Below are positions 1 through 9,797 of a stretch of 64,000 nt of DNA, one piece after another. The position numbers and the translations under genes were made by a program. This DNA comes from Streptomyces sp. AC555_RSS877 (GTDB lineage: Bacteria > Actinomycetota > Actinomycetes > Streptomycetales > Streptomycetaceae). Positions within the stretch are counted from its first letter, which is position 1, and every line of letters begins with the position of its first letter. The stretch covers positions 1-64,000 of the forward strand of contig NZ_JAGMUK010000216.1 of assembly GCF_019049245.1 (NCBI RefSeq), written 5' to 3'. Below the pieces are notes generated by a model. That model saw only the letters and a program-made list of their open reading frames with translations. It ran no database searches and had not been told where the DNA came from.

Positions 1-290
1 CTTCGGCCTTGCGTTTCCGACTCTATCAGATCTTTCCGATCCGATTTCCTCGGTGCTTTCCAGGTTCCCGCTCTCGCGTTTCCCTTTCCGGCGGTTCCAA
101 CATTATCAGAACTTTTGAGCCGGTCTGACCGGCCGTCGTTTCCGATTCATCGGGAAGGGGCTTCTTCGAAATCAAGGTTTCTAGAAGCAGACAGACACTC
201 ACTGTTGCCGAGCCAGATTGCTACCGAGCTCCAGACAACTGTTTGAATCTACCTCCCCGCCAGCTCCGTGTCAACGGCTCTTCCGGGGCG
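1..290 (-). promoter_or_regulatory. rRNA operon leader and tandem promoters (16S gene lies off the left edge)
   Basis: This stretch is less GC-rich than its surroundings and has no credible ORF. Read on the minus strand it matches, from memory, the leader upstream of Streptomyces 16S rRNA genes. Two related promoter-like blocks 80 bp apart (around 21-31 and 101-111) both read TCTGATA followed by GTyGGAA. An independent consensus promoter lies upstream at 246-274. Multiple tandem promoters are typical of Streptomyces rrn operons. The mature 16S gene would start beyond position 1 and so cannot be seen. The rrn assignment is recognition plus inference. Confidence 0.72.
246..274 (-). promoter_or_regulatory. 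Consensus sigma-70/HrdB-type promoter, rRNA operon
   Basis: On the minus strand, TTGACA (269-274) is followed by exactly 17 bp and then TAGATT (246-251). This is a near-perfect -35/-10 pair with ideal spacing, unusual in Streptomyces and characteristic of strong rRNA promoters. It reads leftwards towards the window edge, away from the spoIIM-like gene. Confidence 0.75.
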
Positions 291-327
291 AAGGAGATAG
301 TAGCAGCTCAACGGAGGTGCGCGCACA

Positions 328-1335
328 TCAGGCAGCCGTCGGCACGGTGGCGCTGCTCTCGGCTGCCTGGACGTCGCCGGTGTCTCCGGCGCGGACCGCT
401 CGGGCGCCCAGGACATAGACGTACGCGAGGAAGGCCAGTTCAGCGGCGATTCCGATGCCGATGCGGGCCCAGGTGGGCAGGCCTGAAGGGGTGACGAAGC
501 CTTCGATGGCGCCGGAGACGAAGAGGACCAGCGCCAGGCCTATCGCCATGCCCACGGCGGCTCGGCCCTCCTCGGCCAGAGCCGAGCGTCGGGAGCGCGG
601 GCCCGGGTCGATCACCGTCCAGCCGAGGCGCAGTCCTGTGCCGGCCGCGACGAAGACTGCGGTGAGCTCGAGCAGGCCGTGAGGGAGGATGAGGCCGAGG
701 AAGGTGTCGAGGCGCCCCGCTGAGGACATCAGGCCGAACCCGACGCCGATATTGAGCATGTTCTGGAAGAGGATCCACAGGACCGGAAGGCCCAGGAAGA
801 CCCCCAGGACCAGGCACATGGCTGCGGCCTGGGCGTTGTTCGTCCAGACCTGAGCTGCGAAGGAGGCCGCAGGGTGGCTTGAGTAGTACGTCTCGTACTG
901 GCCGCCCGGGCGGGTGAGCTCGCGCAGTTCGGTGGGGGCCGCGATCGAGGCCTGTACTTCGGGATGCGTGCCGATCCACCAGCCCAGGAGGGCCGCCACG
1001 GCCGTCGACAGAAGCGCTGTGGGTACCCACCAGTGGCGCGACTTGTAGACCGCGGCCGGGAAACCGTGGGTCAGGAAGCGGGTGACGTCGCGCCAAGAGG
1101 CGCGGCGGGTTCCTGTGACGGCGCTACGCGCGCGTGCCACCAGTTGGCTGAGCCGACCGGTCAGCTGCGGGTCGGGGGCGCTGGACTGGATCAGGGACAG
1201 GTGGGTGGCGGTGCGTTGGTAGAGAGCGACGAGTTCGTCGGCCTCGGCGCCCGTGAGACGGCGCTGACGCCGGAGCAGCGCGTCGAGGCGGTCCCATTCG
1301 GCCCGGTGGGCGGTGACGAAGACGTCGAGGTCCAT
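328..1335 (-). CDS. Stage II sporulation protein M (SpoIIM) family membrane protein
   Basis: This 335-residue integral membrane protein belongs to the SpoIIM/DUF95 family. A hydrophilic helical N-terminus (about 1-100) is followed by about five membrane segments near residues 105-127, 173-195, 215-240, 262-285 and 292-315. Between the first two is a loop with aromatic and Tyr-rich residues. In Bacillus SpoIIM acts with SpoIID/SpoIIP in engulfment. Streptomyces does not engulf, so the actinobacterial protein has another, unestablished role. It is divergent from the RDD-family gene starting at 1469, and SpoIIM-like/RDD pairing is common in actinobacteria. The ATG start has a GAGGAG sequence upstream with somewhat long spacing. 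The family call is firm and the function unknown. Confidence 0.85.
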   Translation of the reverse strand: MDLDVFVTAHRAEWDRLDALLRRQRRLTGAEADELVALYQRTATHLSLIQSSAPDPQLTGRLSQLVARARSAVTGTRRASWRDVTRFLTHGFPAAVYKSRHWWVPTALLSTAVAALLGWWIGTHPEVQASIAAPTELRELTRPGGQYETYYSSHPAASFAAQVWTNNAQAAAMCLVLGVFLGLPVLWILFQNMLNIGVGFGLMSSAGRLDTFLGLILPHGLLELTAVFVAAGTGLRLGWTVIDPGPRSRRSALAEEGRAAVGMAIGLALVLFVSGAIEGFVTPSGLPTWARIGIGIAAELAFLAYVYVLGARAVRAGDTGDVQAAESSATVPTAA

Positions 1336-1468
1336 CGGTCTGCCTGCTCCTCGGCTGGTCGTCGGCGGTTCGTCGCGGGGTCAGCTTGTCGTACTGCGGT
1401 GCGCCGCGCCCTCAGCTTGGCAGACTGGCGGTTCTCGGGGCAGGCCAGGGGAAGGACGGCGGACTGAC

Positions 1469-2521
1469 GTGAGTGATCTGGTGACGGGCGAGGCGGTGGC
1501 GCTTGAGTTGCGCCCCGCGAAGCTGCCCAGCAGAGGGTTGGCGGTACTGATCGATCTGTTCGTGGCCGTGACCGCCTATGTCGTCGTGACCATCGCTCTG
1601 GTTGCCGCCACCGCTTCCCTGGACGAGGCGGCGCAGGTCGCGTTGTCGATCGCGGCGTTTCTTCTCGTGCTGGTGGGGGCCCCGATCGCGGTCGAGACGC
1701 TCAGCCATGGGCGTTCGCTCGGGAAGCTGGCGTGCGGGCTGCGGGTGGTGCGGGACGACGGTGGGCCGATCCGGTTCCGGCATGCGCTGGTGCGGGGGGC
1801 GATCGGTGCGGTCGAGATTCTGATGACGTTCGGGGTCGTCGCCTGTATCGCTTCCCTCGTCTCGGCTCGAGGGCGTCGGCTCGGTGACGTGTTCGCGGGG
1901 ACTCTGGTCGTACGGGAACGGGTGCCGGCCGCGCGGACAGGCTTCGTTCCCCCGCCTCCGCCCTGGCTGACCGGGCGTTTCTCGGCGCTTGACCTGTCGG
2001 CGGTGCCGGACGGCTTGTGGCTGGCGATCCGCCAGTACCTGACGCGGATGCAGCAGTTGGATCCGCAGGTCGGTTGGGCCATGGCGGAGCGGCTCGCCGC
2101 TGATCTCACAGCTCGTACGGGAGCTCCGGCGCCGCAGGGCGTGCCGCCGGCCGTGTTTTTGGCGGCGGTGGTGCAGGAGCGGCAGGCGCGGGAGGTTCGC
2201 CGCGCCTTCGGCGCTGGTGCGGGGTATCCGGGTGGCTCGCCGGGCGGTGGTGGTGCGCTGGGCGCCGGCGGTGCGCCGCACGTAGCTGGTGCGCCGGGTA
2301 TGTACGGGCCTCCGGCGGCGCAGCCCTCGGCGGCCGTCGCTCAGCCCGCCCCGTACAGCGCGTGGTCCGCTCCGACAGGGGAGGGGGAAACCGTGGCTCC
2401 GGCCCCGAGCAGTCGGGCTGTCGGTGGGACTGCGTCGGTGCGGCCGCCCCAGCCTCAGGAGACGCCACAGCAGACGCCGGCTGCCGATCGGCCCGGCACC
2501 GGGTTCGTACCGCCCGCCTGA
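1469..2521 (+). CDS. RDD family membrane protein
   Basis: This protein has about 350 residues with the RDD domain at roughly 15-150. The Arg and Asp of RGLAVLIDLF open the first membrane helix. A second helix pair follows, and the domain ends with the conserved RRLGDVFAGTLVV block. After about residue 250 comes a Gly/Ala/Pro-rich tail of roughly 100 residues that is probably disordered and cytoplasmic. The GTG at 1469 was chosen because the family-typical N-terminus (VSDLVTGEAV) starts there and GAAGGA lies upstream. The open frame extends further 5' into sequence overlapping the spoIIM-like gene, which is unlikely to be coding. RDD proteins are often linked to transport or cation homeostasis, but no substrate can be read here. 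Confidence 0.87.
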   Translation: MSDLVTGEAVALELRPAKLPSRGLAVLIDLFVAVTAYVVVTIALVAATASLDEAAQVALSIAAFLLVLVGAPIAVETLSHGRSLGKLACGLRVVRDDGGPIRFRHALVRGAIGAVEILMTFGVVACIASLVSARGRRLGDVFAGTLVVRERVPAARTGFVPPPPPWLTGRFSALDLSAVPDGLWLAIRQYLTRMQQLDPQVGWAMAERLAADLTARTGAPAPQGVPPAVFLAAVVQERQAREVRRAFGAGAGYPGGSPGGGGALGAGGAPHVAGAPGMYGPPAAQPSAAVAQPAPYSAWSAPTGEGETVAPAPSSRAVGGTASVRPPQPQETPQQTPAADRPGTGFVPPA

Positions 2522-2596
2522 CGGTGGAGAGCAGCGGTTGAGGGTGGCGTGTCGCTCGGTCAGCCGGCCGTCTCGACCTGTGCGGCCAGCCCATGC

Positions 2597-3211
2597 TCAG
2601 GTCGATGCCGACGGCGGGGACTCGAGGTCTTCCAGCTCGATTCCGGGTGCCGCGAGCACCACGTCGCCGGCGATGTGAACGGTGTGCTGCTCGCCCGTGT
2701 CCAGGGCTGTGACCTGGTACTCCTCCACGGTCAAAGGGCCGTTGTCAGTGCCGTGTGCTTCTCTTTTCAGCAAGGCCCAGGACTGGTCCACGGTGCGCGG
2801 TGCGAGGACCGGGTCCGTGAAGGCGACGAGGCGTACGCGCGTTGCTGTGGCGGAAGGGGTGAGGCGGAGGAGACGGGTGGTGGCGACTAGGAATGCGGGG
2901 GATGTGCCGGTGAAGGCGTGGGCGGCGACGTTGCCTTCAGTCGCATGCGTTCCGGACGGGTCCGTGCGGACCCAGGTGACGCCGTCGAGGGCGGCACCGC
3001 GGACCTGCCAGCTCGCGGCATGCAGTTCCAGGCGGATGGGGCGGCCGAGTTGGTCGAGGGTGAGGTCGACGGAGCCGCTGTGGTCGCCCGAGGGGGTGGT
3101 GAGTTGGGAGACGTAGCGCCAGCCGGAGGGGCCGGGGGCGCAGTGGAAGTGCTCTTCTGCGAGGGGGGTGTGATCGTGCGGATCGTGGAGCGAATAACGG
3201 CCGCGGGGCAT
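2597..3211 (-). CDS. Conserved hypothetical protein
   Basis: This predicted soluble protein of about 204 residues has no signal peptide or membrane helix. It begins MPRGRYSLHDPHDHTPL and reads as a beta-rich single domain. Recurrent patterns such as GWRYVSQL, GSVDLTLDQLGRPIRLEL and VRGAALDGVTWVRTDP are sequence-diverged blocks rather than a repeat. I recognise it only as a protein found in Streptomyces genomes; no catalytic motif is evident. The ATG at 3211 is preferred over the upstream ATG at 3280 because the extra 23 residues are Arg/Ser/Thr-rich and overlap the ahcY terminator. It is downstream of ahcY on the same strand but separated by that strong hairpin. Confidence 0.7.
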   Translation of the reverse strand: MPRGRYSLHDPHDHTPLAEEHFHCAPGPSGWRYVSQLTTPSGDHSGSVDLTLDQLGRPIRLELHAASWQVRGAALDGVTWVRTDPSGTHATEGNVAAHAFTGTSPAFLVATTRLLRLTPSATATRVRLVAFTDPVLAPRTVDQSWALLKREAHGTDNGPLTVEEYQVTALDTGEQHTVHIAGDVVLAAPGIELEDLESPPSAST

Positions 3212-3264
3212 GGGGGTCCTGGTCGTGGGGCTTGACGGGCTGGTCCGGCCTCGGCGGGCAAAGG

Positions 3265-3299
3265 GGCAGGCCCCCGACACGGGGGTGCGGGGGCCTGCC
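3265..3299 (-). terminator. Rho-independent-type hairpin after ahcY
   Basis: GGCAGGCCCCCG (3265-3276) pairs perfectly with CGGGGGCCTGCC (3288-3299) across an 11-nt loop, a 12-bp GC-rich stem about 70 bp past the ahcY stop. As in many Streptomyces terminators there is no clear U-tract. Confidence 0.7.
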
Positions 3300-3367
3300 T
3301 CTGAAAACCTGCTGTTGCGGGAGCGCGTCAGTGCACGGACGTGCTCGCCGCGAGCCGAGGTACGGGC

Positions 3368-4825
<1,458 letters not shown>

Positions 4826-5065
4826 TCGAGCTGCTCCTCGGGATTGGGGCGAGGTGGGTACGGCTGGCCTGCGCGGCGGCGGACACAGGGGTGCCCCGAA
4901 GGAGGACACAGCATGCCCGCGTGCGCGCAGCGCAGTCCGTCGGAGGCCCTCTCTCCCTCGGCCGGTCCGCGGTGGGACCGCCCGACCGCCATCAGCAGCG
5001 ACGTCTGGCTCCCACCCAAGCTACACGGTGAGCCCGGCCGTCCCCAGTCCGCCTCCGAACACATT

Positions 5066-5100
5066 GCGCCGATCACCGATCGGCGCAGGCGTCGGTGATC
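5066..5100. promoter_or_regulatory. Overlapping inverted repeats between ahcY and the PTS gene
   Basis: GCGCCGATC-ACC-GATCGGCGC (5066-5086) is a perfect 9-bp inverted repeat. GATCACCGA (5071-5079) also pairs perfectly with TCGGTGATC (5092-5100), so two mutually exclusive stems share an arm. It sits about 240 bp upstream of ahcY and 190 bp upstream of the PTS gene. It could be an operator or a switchable RNA hairpin. The rest of the 4826-5292 gap shows nothing I can name. Confidence 0.5.
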
Positions 5101-5292
5101 GGCTGGCGCAGGGGCGGTAACAGGACACTCACGAAGGGGAGGACAGGAGGCAGCGGACCAGGACAAGGGGTGCTCTCGCGCCTTTGAGCCTGGGTGCGGG
5201 TGTTGCAGGATGCCAGGAGATCGGAACCTCTGATCGATCCGGCGGGGCGTCAGGGACGGCGTCTCGCGTGACGAAGGCGTGAGGAGATCGAT

Positions 5293-7401
5293 GTGACCAT
5301 TCCGGCCGGCCCTCCCCCCACGGGCAGCGGCGATGGCGAGCGCGGGCGGCTGAAGCTGCTCGCGGTGACCGCGTGCCCGACTGGCATCGCGCACACGTAC
5401 ATGGCGGCGGAGAAACTCGCCCAGGCCGCCGAGAGCCGCGGTATCGACATGAAGGTGGAGACGCAGGGATCCATCGGGGCTGAAAACGTACTCGATGACA
5501 ACGATGTCAATCATGCGGACGGTGTCATCGTCGCCGCGGACAAGGATGTGGACCTGAGCCGTTTCGTGGGCAAGCGGGTCCTCACCGTCGGCGTGGCGGA
5601 GGGCATTCGCCACCCCGAGCGGCTGATCGAGCGGGTGCGGTCGGCGCCGGTTCACACCGGGGGTGATCCGGTCAGGCCTGCCTCCCAGGAAGGCGGCAAG
5701 GAGCGGAGTGTCGCGTACAAGGCGCTGATGAACGGGGTCAGTTACATGATCCCATTCGTGGTGGTCGGCGGGTTGCTGATCGCCGTCTCGCTGTCGCTCG
5801 GCGGGCACACCGACCCCTCCGGGGGCCTCGTCATCCCGGAGGACTCCTTCTGGATGGACGTGAACAACATCGGCGTCATCGGCTTCACGCTGATGGTGCC
5901 GATCCTGTCCGGATACATCGCCTACGCCATCGGGGACCGGCCCGCGCTCGTGCCGGGCATGATCGGTGGCTGGATCGCCAACACGGGGTCGCTGTACGAC
6001 TCGAAGGCGGGCGCCGGTTTCATCGGGGCGATCGTGACCGGGTTCCTCGCCGGGTATCTGGTGCTGTGGATCAAGAAGGTCAAGGTCCCGAAGTTCGTGC
6101 AGCCGATCATGCCGATCATCGTGATCCCGATCGTGGCGACCACGACGCTCGGGCTGTTCTTCGTCTACGTCATCGGGAAGCCGATCTCGTGGGTGTTCGA
6201 GCACCTGACCGACTGGCTCAGCGGGATGACGGGCACGAGCGCGATCCTGCTCGGCGCGATTCTCGGCCTCATGATCGCCTTCGACATGGGCGGACCGGTC
6301 AACAAGACGGCGTTCCTCTTCGGCTCCGGGCTCATCGCGACCGGCAACCAGACGGTCATGGGCATGTGCGCGGCAGCGATCCCGGTCATGCCGCTGGGCC
6401 AGGGGCTGGCCACACTGATACGGAAGCGGCTGTACACCGAGCAGGAGCGCGAGACCGGCCTGGCCTCGCTGTTCATGGGCTGCTTCGGCATCTCCGAGGG
6501 TGCGATCCCGTTCGCGGCGGCGCGGCCCGCACAGGTCATCCCGGCCAACATGCTGGGCGGCGCGGTGGCCGGTGCGGTCGCCGGGGTCGCCGGTGTGGAG
6601 GACGCGGTGCCGCACGGCGGACCGGTCGTCGCGGTGCTGGGCGCGGTGAGCGGCGTGCCGATGTTCTTCGTGGCTGTGGTGATCGGCACGATGGTCACCG
6701 CGCTGACGACGGTCACGCTTGTCGACATCAGCGAGCGGAAGCGGCGAGGTGCGGCGGTCGCCGGCGGAGGTGCGCCGGGGGCCGAGCCCGCGCTGGTCGG
6801 GGCGGGCGTCGATCCCGCCGTATCGCAGCAGGCCATGACCGGGGCCGCTGCCACTGGCGTGAGCGCCTCCGCCGGGGAGGCAGCGGGGACCGCGGGGAAG
6901 GCAGGGGCCGCGCCGCCCGCAGCCGACGACCCCGACGGCGGCGGCCCGGTCCTCTCCGGCTACCTCACCGGGCGGACCGTGAAGGTCTCGCTCGACGCGC
7001 GTGACAAGGAGGCCGCCGTCCGGGAGATGGCAGGTCTGCTCGCGCGGAGCGGCAAGGTGGCGGACGGGGACGAGCTGGTGCGGACGGCGTTGCGGCGCGA
7101 GGAGCAGGGCACGACCGGGCTGGGCGAGGAGATCGCGATTCCGCATGCCAAGACGGACGCGGTGACCGCGCCCGTGGTCGGGTTCGCGCGGTCCGTCGAG
7201 GGGGTCGAGTGGGGTTCCCTGGACGGGACGAAGGCGAAGCTGGTCTTCATGATCGCCGTGCCGGAGGCGGACGCGAGTGACGAGCATCTGCGGATTCTGG
7301 CGCTGCTGTCACGGAAGTTGATGGACGCCGGGTTCCGTGCGCGGCTGACGGCGGCCGCCGATGAGGCGGCCGTTCTCGGCGTGCTCGGCGAGATCCGGTA
7401 A
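5293..7401 (+). CDS. PTS fructose transporter, fused EIIB-EIIC-EIIA
   Basis: This single-chain phosphotransferase permease of the fructose family has 702 residues. The EIIB domain (about 20-115) carries the phosphorylatable cysteine C28 in TACPTGIAHT. The membrane EIIC domain (about 140-480) includes the family motif GGPVNKTAF. A low-complexity Ala/Gly linker (about 490-550) leads to EIIA (about 555-700) with its active histidine H618 in IPHAKTDAV. All three phosphorelay sites are present, so the protein should be active with EI and HPr from elsewhere. The GTG start has GAGGAG upstream. No fruR or fruK homologue adjoins it, unlike the usual actinobacterial fruRKA operon. The exact substrate (fructose or another hexose) is not certain. 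A hairpin follows the stop. Confidence 0.92.
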   Translation: MTIPAGPPPTGSGDGERGRLKLLAVTACPTGIAHTYMAAEKLAQAAESRGIDMKVETQGSIGAENVLDDNDVNHADGVIVAADKDVDLSRFVGKRVLTVGVAEGIRHPERLIERVRSAPVHTGGDPVRPASQEGGKERSVAYKALMNGVSYMIPFVVVGGLLIAVSLSLGGHTDPSGGLVIPEDSFWMDVNNIGVIGFTLMVPILSGYIAYAIGDRPALVPGMIGGWIANTGSLYDSKAGAGFIGAIVTGFLAGYLVLWIKKVKVPKFVQPIMPIIVIPIVATTTLGLFFVYVIGKPISWVFEHLTDWLSGMTGTSAILLGAILGLMIAFDMGGPVNKTAFLFGSGLIATGNQTVMGMCAAAIPVMPLGQGLATLIRKRLYTEQERETGLASLFMGCFGISEGAIPFAAARPAQVIPANMLGGAVAGAVAGVAGVEDAVPHGGPVVAVLGAVSGVPMFFVAVVIGTMVTALTTVTLVDISERKRRGAAVAGGGAPGAEPALVGAGVDPAVSQQAMTGAAATGVSASAGEAAGTAGKAGAAPPAADDPDGGGPVLSGYLTGRTVKVSLDARDKEAAVREMAGLLARSGKVADGDELVRTALRREEQGTTGLGEEIAIPHAKTDAVTAPVVGFARSVEGVEWGSLDGTKAKLVFMIAVPEADASDEHLRILALLSRKLMDAGFRARLTAAADEAAVLGVLGEIR

Positions 7402-7408
7402 ACGCGCG

Positions 7409-7441
7409 GCGGGGTCCACCGAGCGACTCGGTGGACCCCGC
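7409..7441. terminator. Bidirectional hairpin terminator between convergent genes
   Basis: GCGGGGTCCACCGAG (7409-7423) pairs perfectly with CTCGGTGGACCCCGC (7427-7441), a 15-bp stem with a 3-nt loop. It lies 8 bp past the PTS stop and 50 bp past the end of the convergent CDF gene, so it can serve both. Confidence 0.85.
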
Positions 7442-7491
7442 TACGGACGAGACCGCCGTACGAGATGTCCGTACGGGAAAGACGTTCGGAA

Positions 7492-8472
7492 TCAGTGGCC
7501 GGCGTCGTGCGGCGTCGGGCCGCCTGGGGCGGCCTCGCGGTCGGCGCCCTTGGCGGCCTCGGTCTCGCTGTAGATGTCCGGTTCGAGGTAGATGACGCGG
7601 GCGATCGGGACGGCCGCGCGGATGCGGGACTCGGCGGCGTTGATGGCGGCGGCGATCTCGGTGGCCGTGTCGTCGTGCTGTACGGCGATCTTGGCGGCGA
7701 CCAGCAGTTCCTCGGGGCCGAGGTGGAGGGTGCGCATGTGGATGATGCCGGTGACGGTGTCGCCGTCGACGATGGCCGCCTCGATCCTGTGGACGTCCTC
7801 GATGCCCGCGGACTCACCGAGCAGCAGGGACTTGGTCTCGGCGGCCAGGATCAGCGCGATCAGGATCAGGAGGACACCGATGCACAGGGTGCCGATGCCG
7901 TCCCAGACGCCGTCGCCGGTCGCCAGGGCCAGGCTCACACCGACGAGGGCCAGGATCAGGCCGACGAGGGCGCCCAGGTCCTCAAGGAGGACCACGGGCA
8001 GTTCAGGAGCCTTGGCATGGCGGACGAAGTCCTTCCACGACCTCCCGGCCCGCAGCGGGTTGGACTCCTTGATGGCCGTCCGGAAGGAGAACGTCTCCGC
8101 GATGATCGCGAACACGAGGACGCCCACCGGCCAGTACCAGTGCTCGATCTCGTGCGGGTCCTTGATCTTCTCGTAGCCCTCGTAGATCGCGAACATGCCA
8201 CCGACCGAGAAGAGCACGATCGAGACGAGGAAGGCGTAGATGTACCGCTCGCGGCCGTAGCCGAAGGGGTGTTGCGGCGTGGCCTCGCGCTGGGCCTTCT
8301 TGCCGCCGACGAGCAGCAGGGCCTGGTTGCCGGAGTCCGCGAGTGAGTGCACGGACTCGGCGAGCATCGATGACGATCCACTGAAGAGGAACGCCACGAA
8401 CTTCGCTACCGCGATCGCGAGGTTGGCGGCGAGTGCCGCCACGATCGCCTTGGTGCCGCCTGACGCGCTCAT
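7492..8472 (-). CDS. Cation diffusion facilitator (CDF) family transporter
   Basis: This membrane exporter of divalent metals (Zn, Co, Fe, Mn or similar) exchanges them for protons. The 326-residue protein starts MSASGGTKAIVAAL. It has the first-helix motif HSLADSGNQALLL, which holds the HxxxD metal ligand, and about six membrane helices. A cytoplasmic C-terminal domain contains the family segment HMRTLHLGPEELLVAAKI. The ATG at 8472 has AAGGGA upstream; the longer open frame to 8859 overlaps manA and is not coding. Metal specificity cannot be read from the sequence. It is downstream of manA on the same strand with a gap of about 110 bp, possibly co-transcribed. Confidence 0.92.
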   Translation of the reverse strand: MSASGGTKAIVAALAANLAIAVAKFVAFLFSGSSSMLAESVHSLADSGNQALLLVGGKKAQREATPQHPFGYGRERYIYAFLVSIVLFSVGGMFAIYEGYEKIKDPHEIEHWYWPVGVLVFAIIAETFSFRTAIKESNPLRAGRSWKDFVRHAKAPELPVVLLEDLGALVGLILALVGVSLALATGDGVWDGIGTLCIGVLLILIALILAAETKSLLLGESAGIEDVHRIEAAIVDGDTVTGIIHMRTLHLGPEELLVAAKIAVQHDDTATEIAAAINAAESRIRAAVPIARVIYLEPDIYSETEAAKGADREAAPGGPTPHDAGH

Positions 8473-8581
8473 GTGTTCGCGTTGTCCCTTCGTACGCCGT
8501 CCCGGGCTTTGCCCGTCCTTTGCGGTGGGCCATTGTTGCAGCCCGGCAGGACGGTGGCGCGCCAGGGCGCCAAGTGGTCGT

Positions 8582-9733
8582 TCAGACGATGACGGTCGCC
8601 CGGAAGACCGTGCCGGTCCCGGACACCTCTGTGTGTTCTCCCGCCGGTACGAACACGGACTGGCCCGGGGCGAGTTTCGTATCGCCGGCGCGGACCGTGC
8701 CCGCCGTGCACAGCAGGATCTGCGGGGTCGCGCGGGTGAGGTCGCGGCCGGTGGCGCCCTCGGGGAGGACGTACCGGGAGAGCCGGAACTCGTCGATCGG
8801 GGTCGCGTAGACCTCCTCGCCGTCGGGGGACGCCTCCGGGCGCAGCACGCCCGGGTCACCGGCCTCGAAGCGGACGACGCGCAGGAGTTCGGGGACGTCG
8901 ACGTGCTTGGGGGTCAGGCCGCAGCGCAGGACGTTGTCGGAGTTGGCCATGATCTCGACGCCGAGGCCGCTCAGGTAGGCGTGCGGGATGCCGGCGCCGA
9001 GGAACAGGGCCTCGCCCGGCTGGAGTCGGACGTGGTTGAGGAGCATCGCGGCGATGACGCCGGGGTCGCCCGGGTAGTGGTGGGCGATGTCCGCGTAGGA
9101 CGCGTGGTCGCCGCCGAGTCGGGTGCAGGCGGTCGCGGCCTCGGCGACCGTGCGGGCCATCTCCTCGGGGTCCGCGGTCAGGACCGCTGTGAGGACCTCG
9201 CGCAGGGCGGCCTCCTCCGGGTGGGCGTGCAGCAGGTCGACGTACGGCTTGAGGGAGTCGACGCCGAGCTGGTCGAGGAGGTCGGCGGCCTGCGCCGGGT
9301 CGCGGAAGCCGCACAGTCCGTCGAACTCGGTGAGCGCGCAGATGAGTTCGGGCTTGTGGTTGGCGTCCTTGTAGTTGCGGTGCCCGGCGTCCACGGGGAT
9401 GTTGCGGCGCTCTTCGTCCTCGTAACCCTCCTTCGCCTGGGCGAGGTTGGGGTGCACCTGGAGGGAGAGCGGGGCGCCGGCGGCGAGGATTTTGAGGAGG
9501 AAGGGCAGGCGGGGGCCGAACTTGGCTACGGCCTTCTCGCCCAGTTCCCGTTCCGGGGCCGCCTCGATGACGTCGACGAGCGTGCCGCGGGCGGTGCGCG
9601 AGGGGGCACCCGGGTGGGCGCCCATCCACATCTCCGCCTGCGGTTCGCCGGTCGGCTCGGTGCCGAGCAGCTTCGGGATCGCTGTGGTGGAACCCCAGGC
9701 GTAGGGGCGGACGGTGTTGTCGAGGCGGTCCAT
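8582..9733 (-). CDS. manA: Mannose-6-phosphate isomerase
   Basis: This type I phosphomannose isomerase is a Zn-dependent cytosolic enzyme interconverting fructose-6-phosphate and mannose-6-phosphate. It supplies GDP-mannose synthesis or feeds mannose into glycolysis. It has 383 residues. Zinc-site and family motifs are visible: QAEMWMGAHPGAPS, PFLLKILAAGAPLSLQVHPN, KPELICAL and GAGIPHAYLSG. It is one of four consecutive minus-strand genes (manB, Trm112-like, SIS protein, manA) that form a probable mannose-phosphate operon. The next gene upstream ends 64 bp before its start. Confidence 0.95.
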   Translation of the reverse strand: MDRLDNTVRPYAWGSTTAIPKLLGTEPTGEPQAEMWMGAHPGAPSRTARGTLVDVIEAAPERELGEKAVAKFGPRLPFLLKILAAGAPLSLQVHPNLAQAKEGYEDEERRNIPVDAGHRNYKDANHKPELICALTEFDGLCGFRDPAQAADLLDQLGVDSLKPYVDLLHAHPEEAALREVLTAVLTADPEEMARTVAEAATACTRLGGDHASYADIAHHYPGDPGVIAAMLLNHVRLQPGEALFLGAGIPHAYLSGLGVEIMANSDNVLRCGLTPKHVDVPELLRVVRFEAGDPGVLRPEASPDGEEVYATPIDEFRLSRYVLPEGATGRDLTRATPQILLCTAGTVRAGDTKLAPGQSVFVPAGEHTEVSGTGTVFRATVIV

Positions 9734-9797
9734 GCTGTGTCTCTGTCTCCGTACGTACGCTGCTCGGCGGGCTCTGGTCGGAAGGCGCGGGACCAGA

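Noticed and set aside
4826..5292. SAH or SAM riboswitch upstream of ahcY
   Set aside because: The inverted repeats are far from the ahcY start and I could not match the known SAH-riboswitch core. Without a covariance search it is unsupported.
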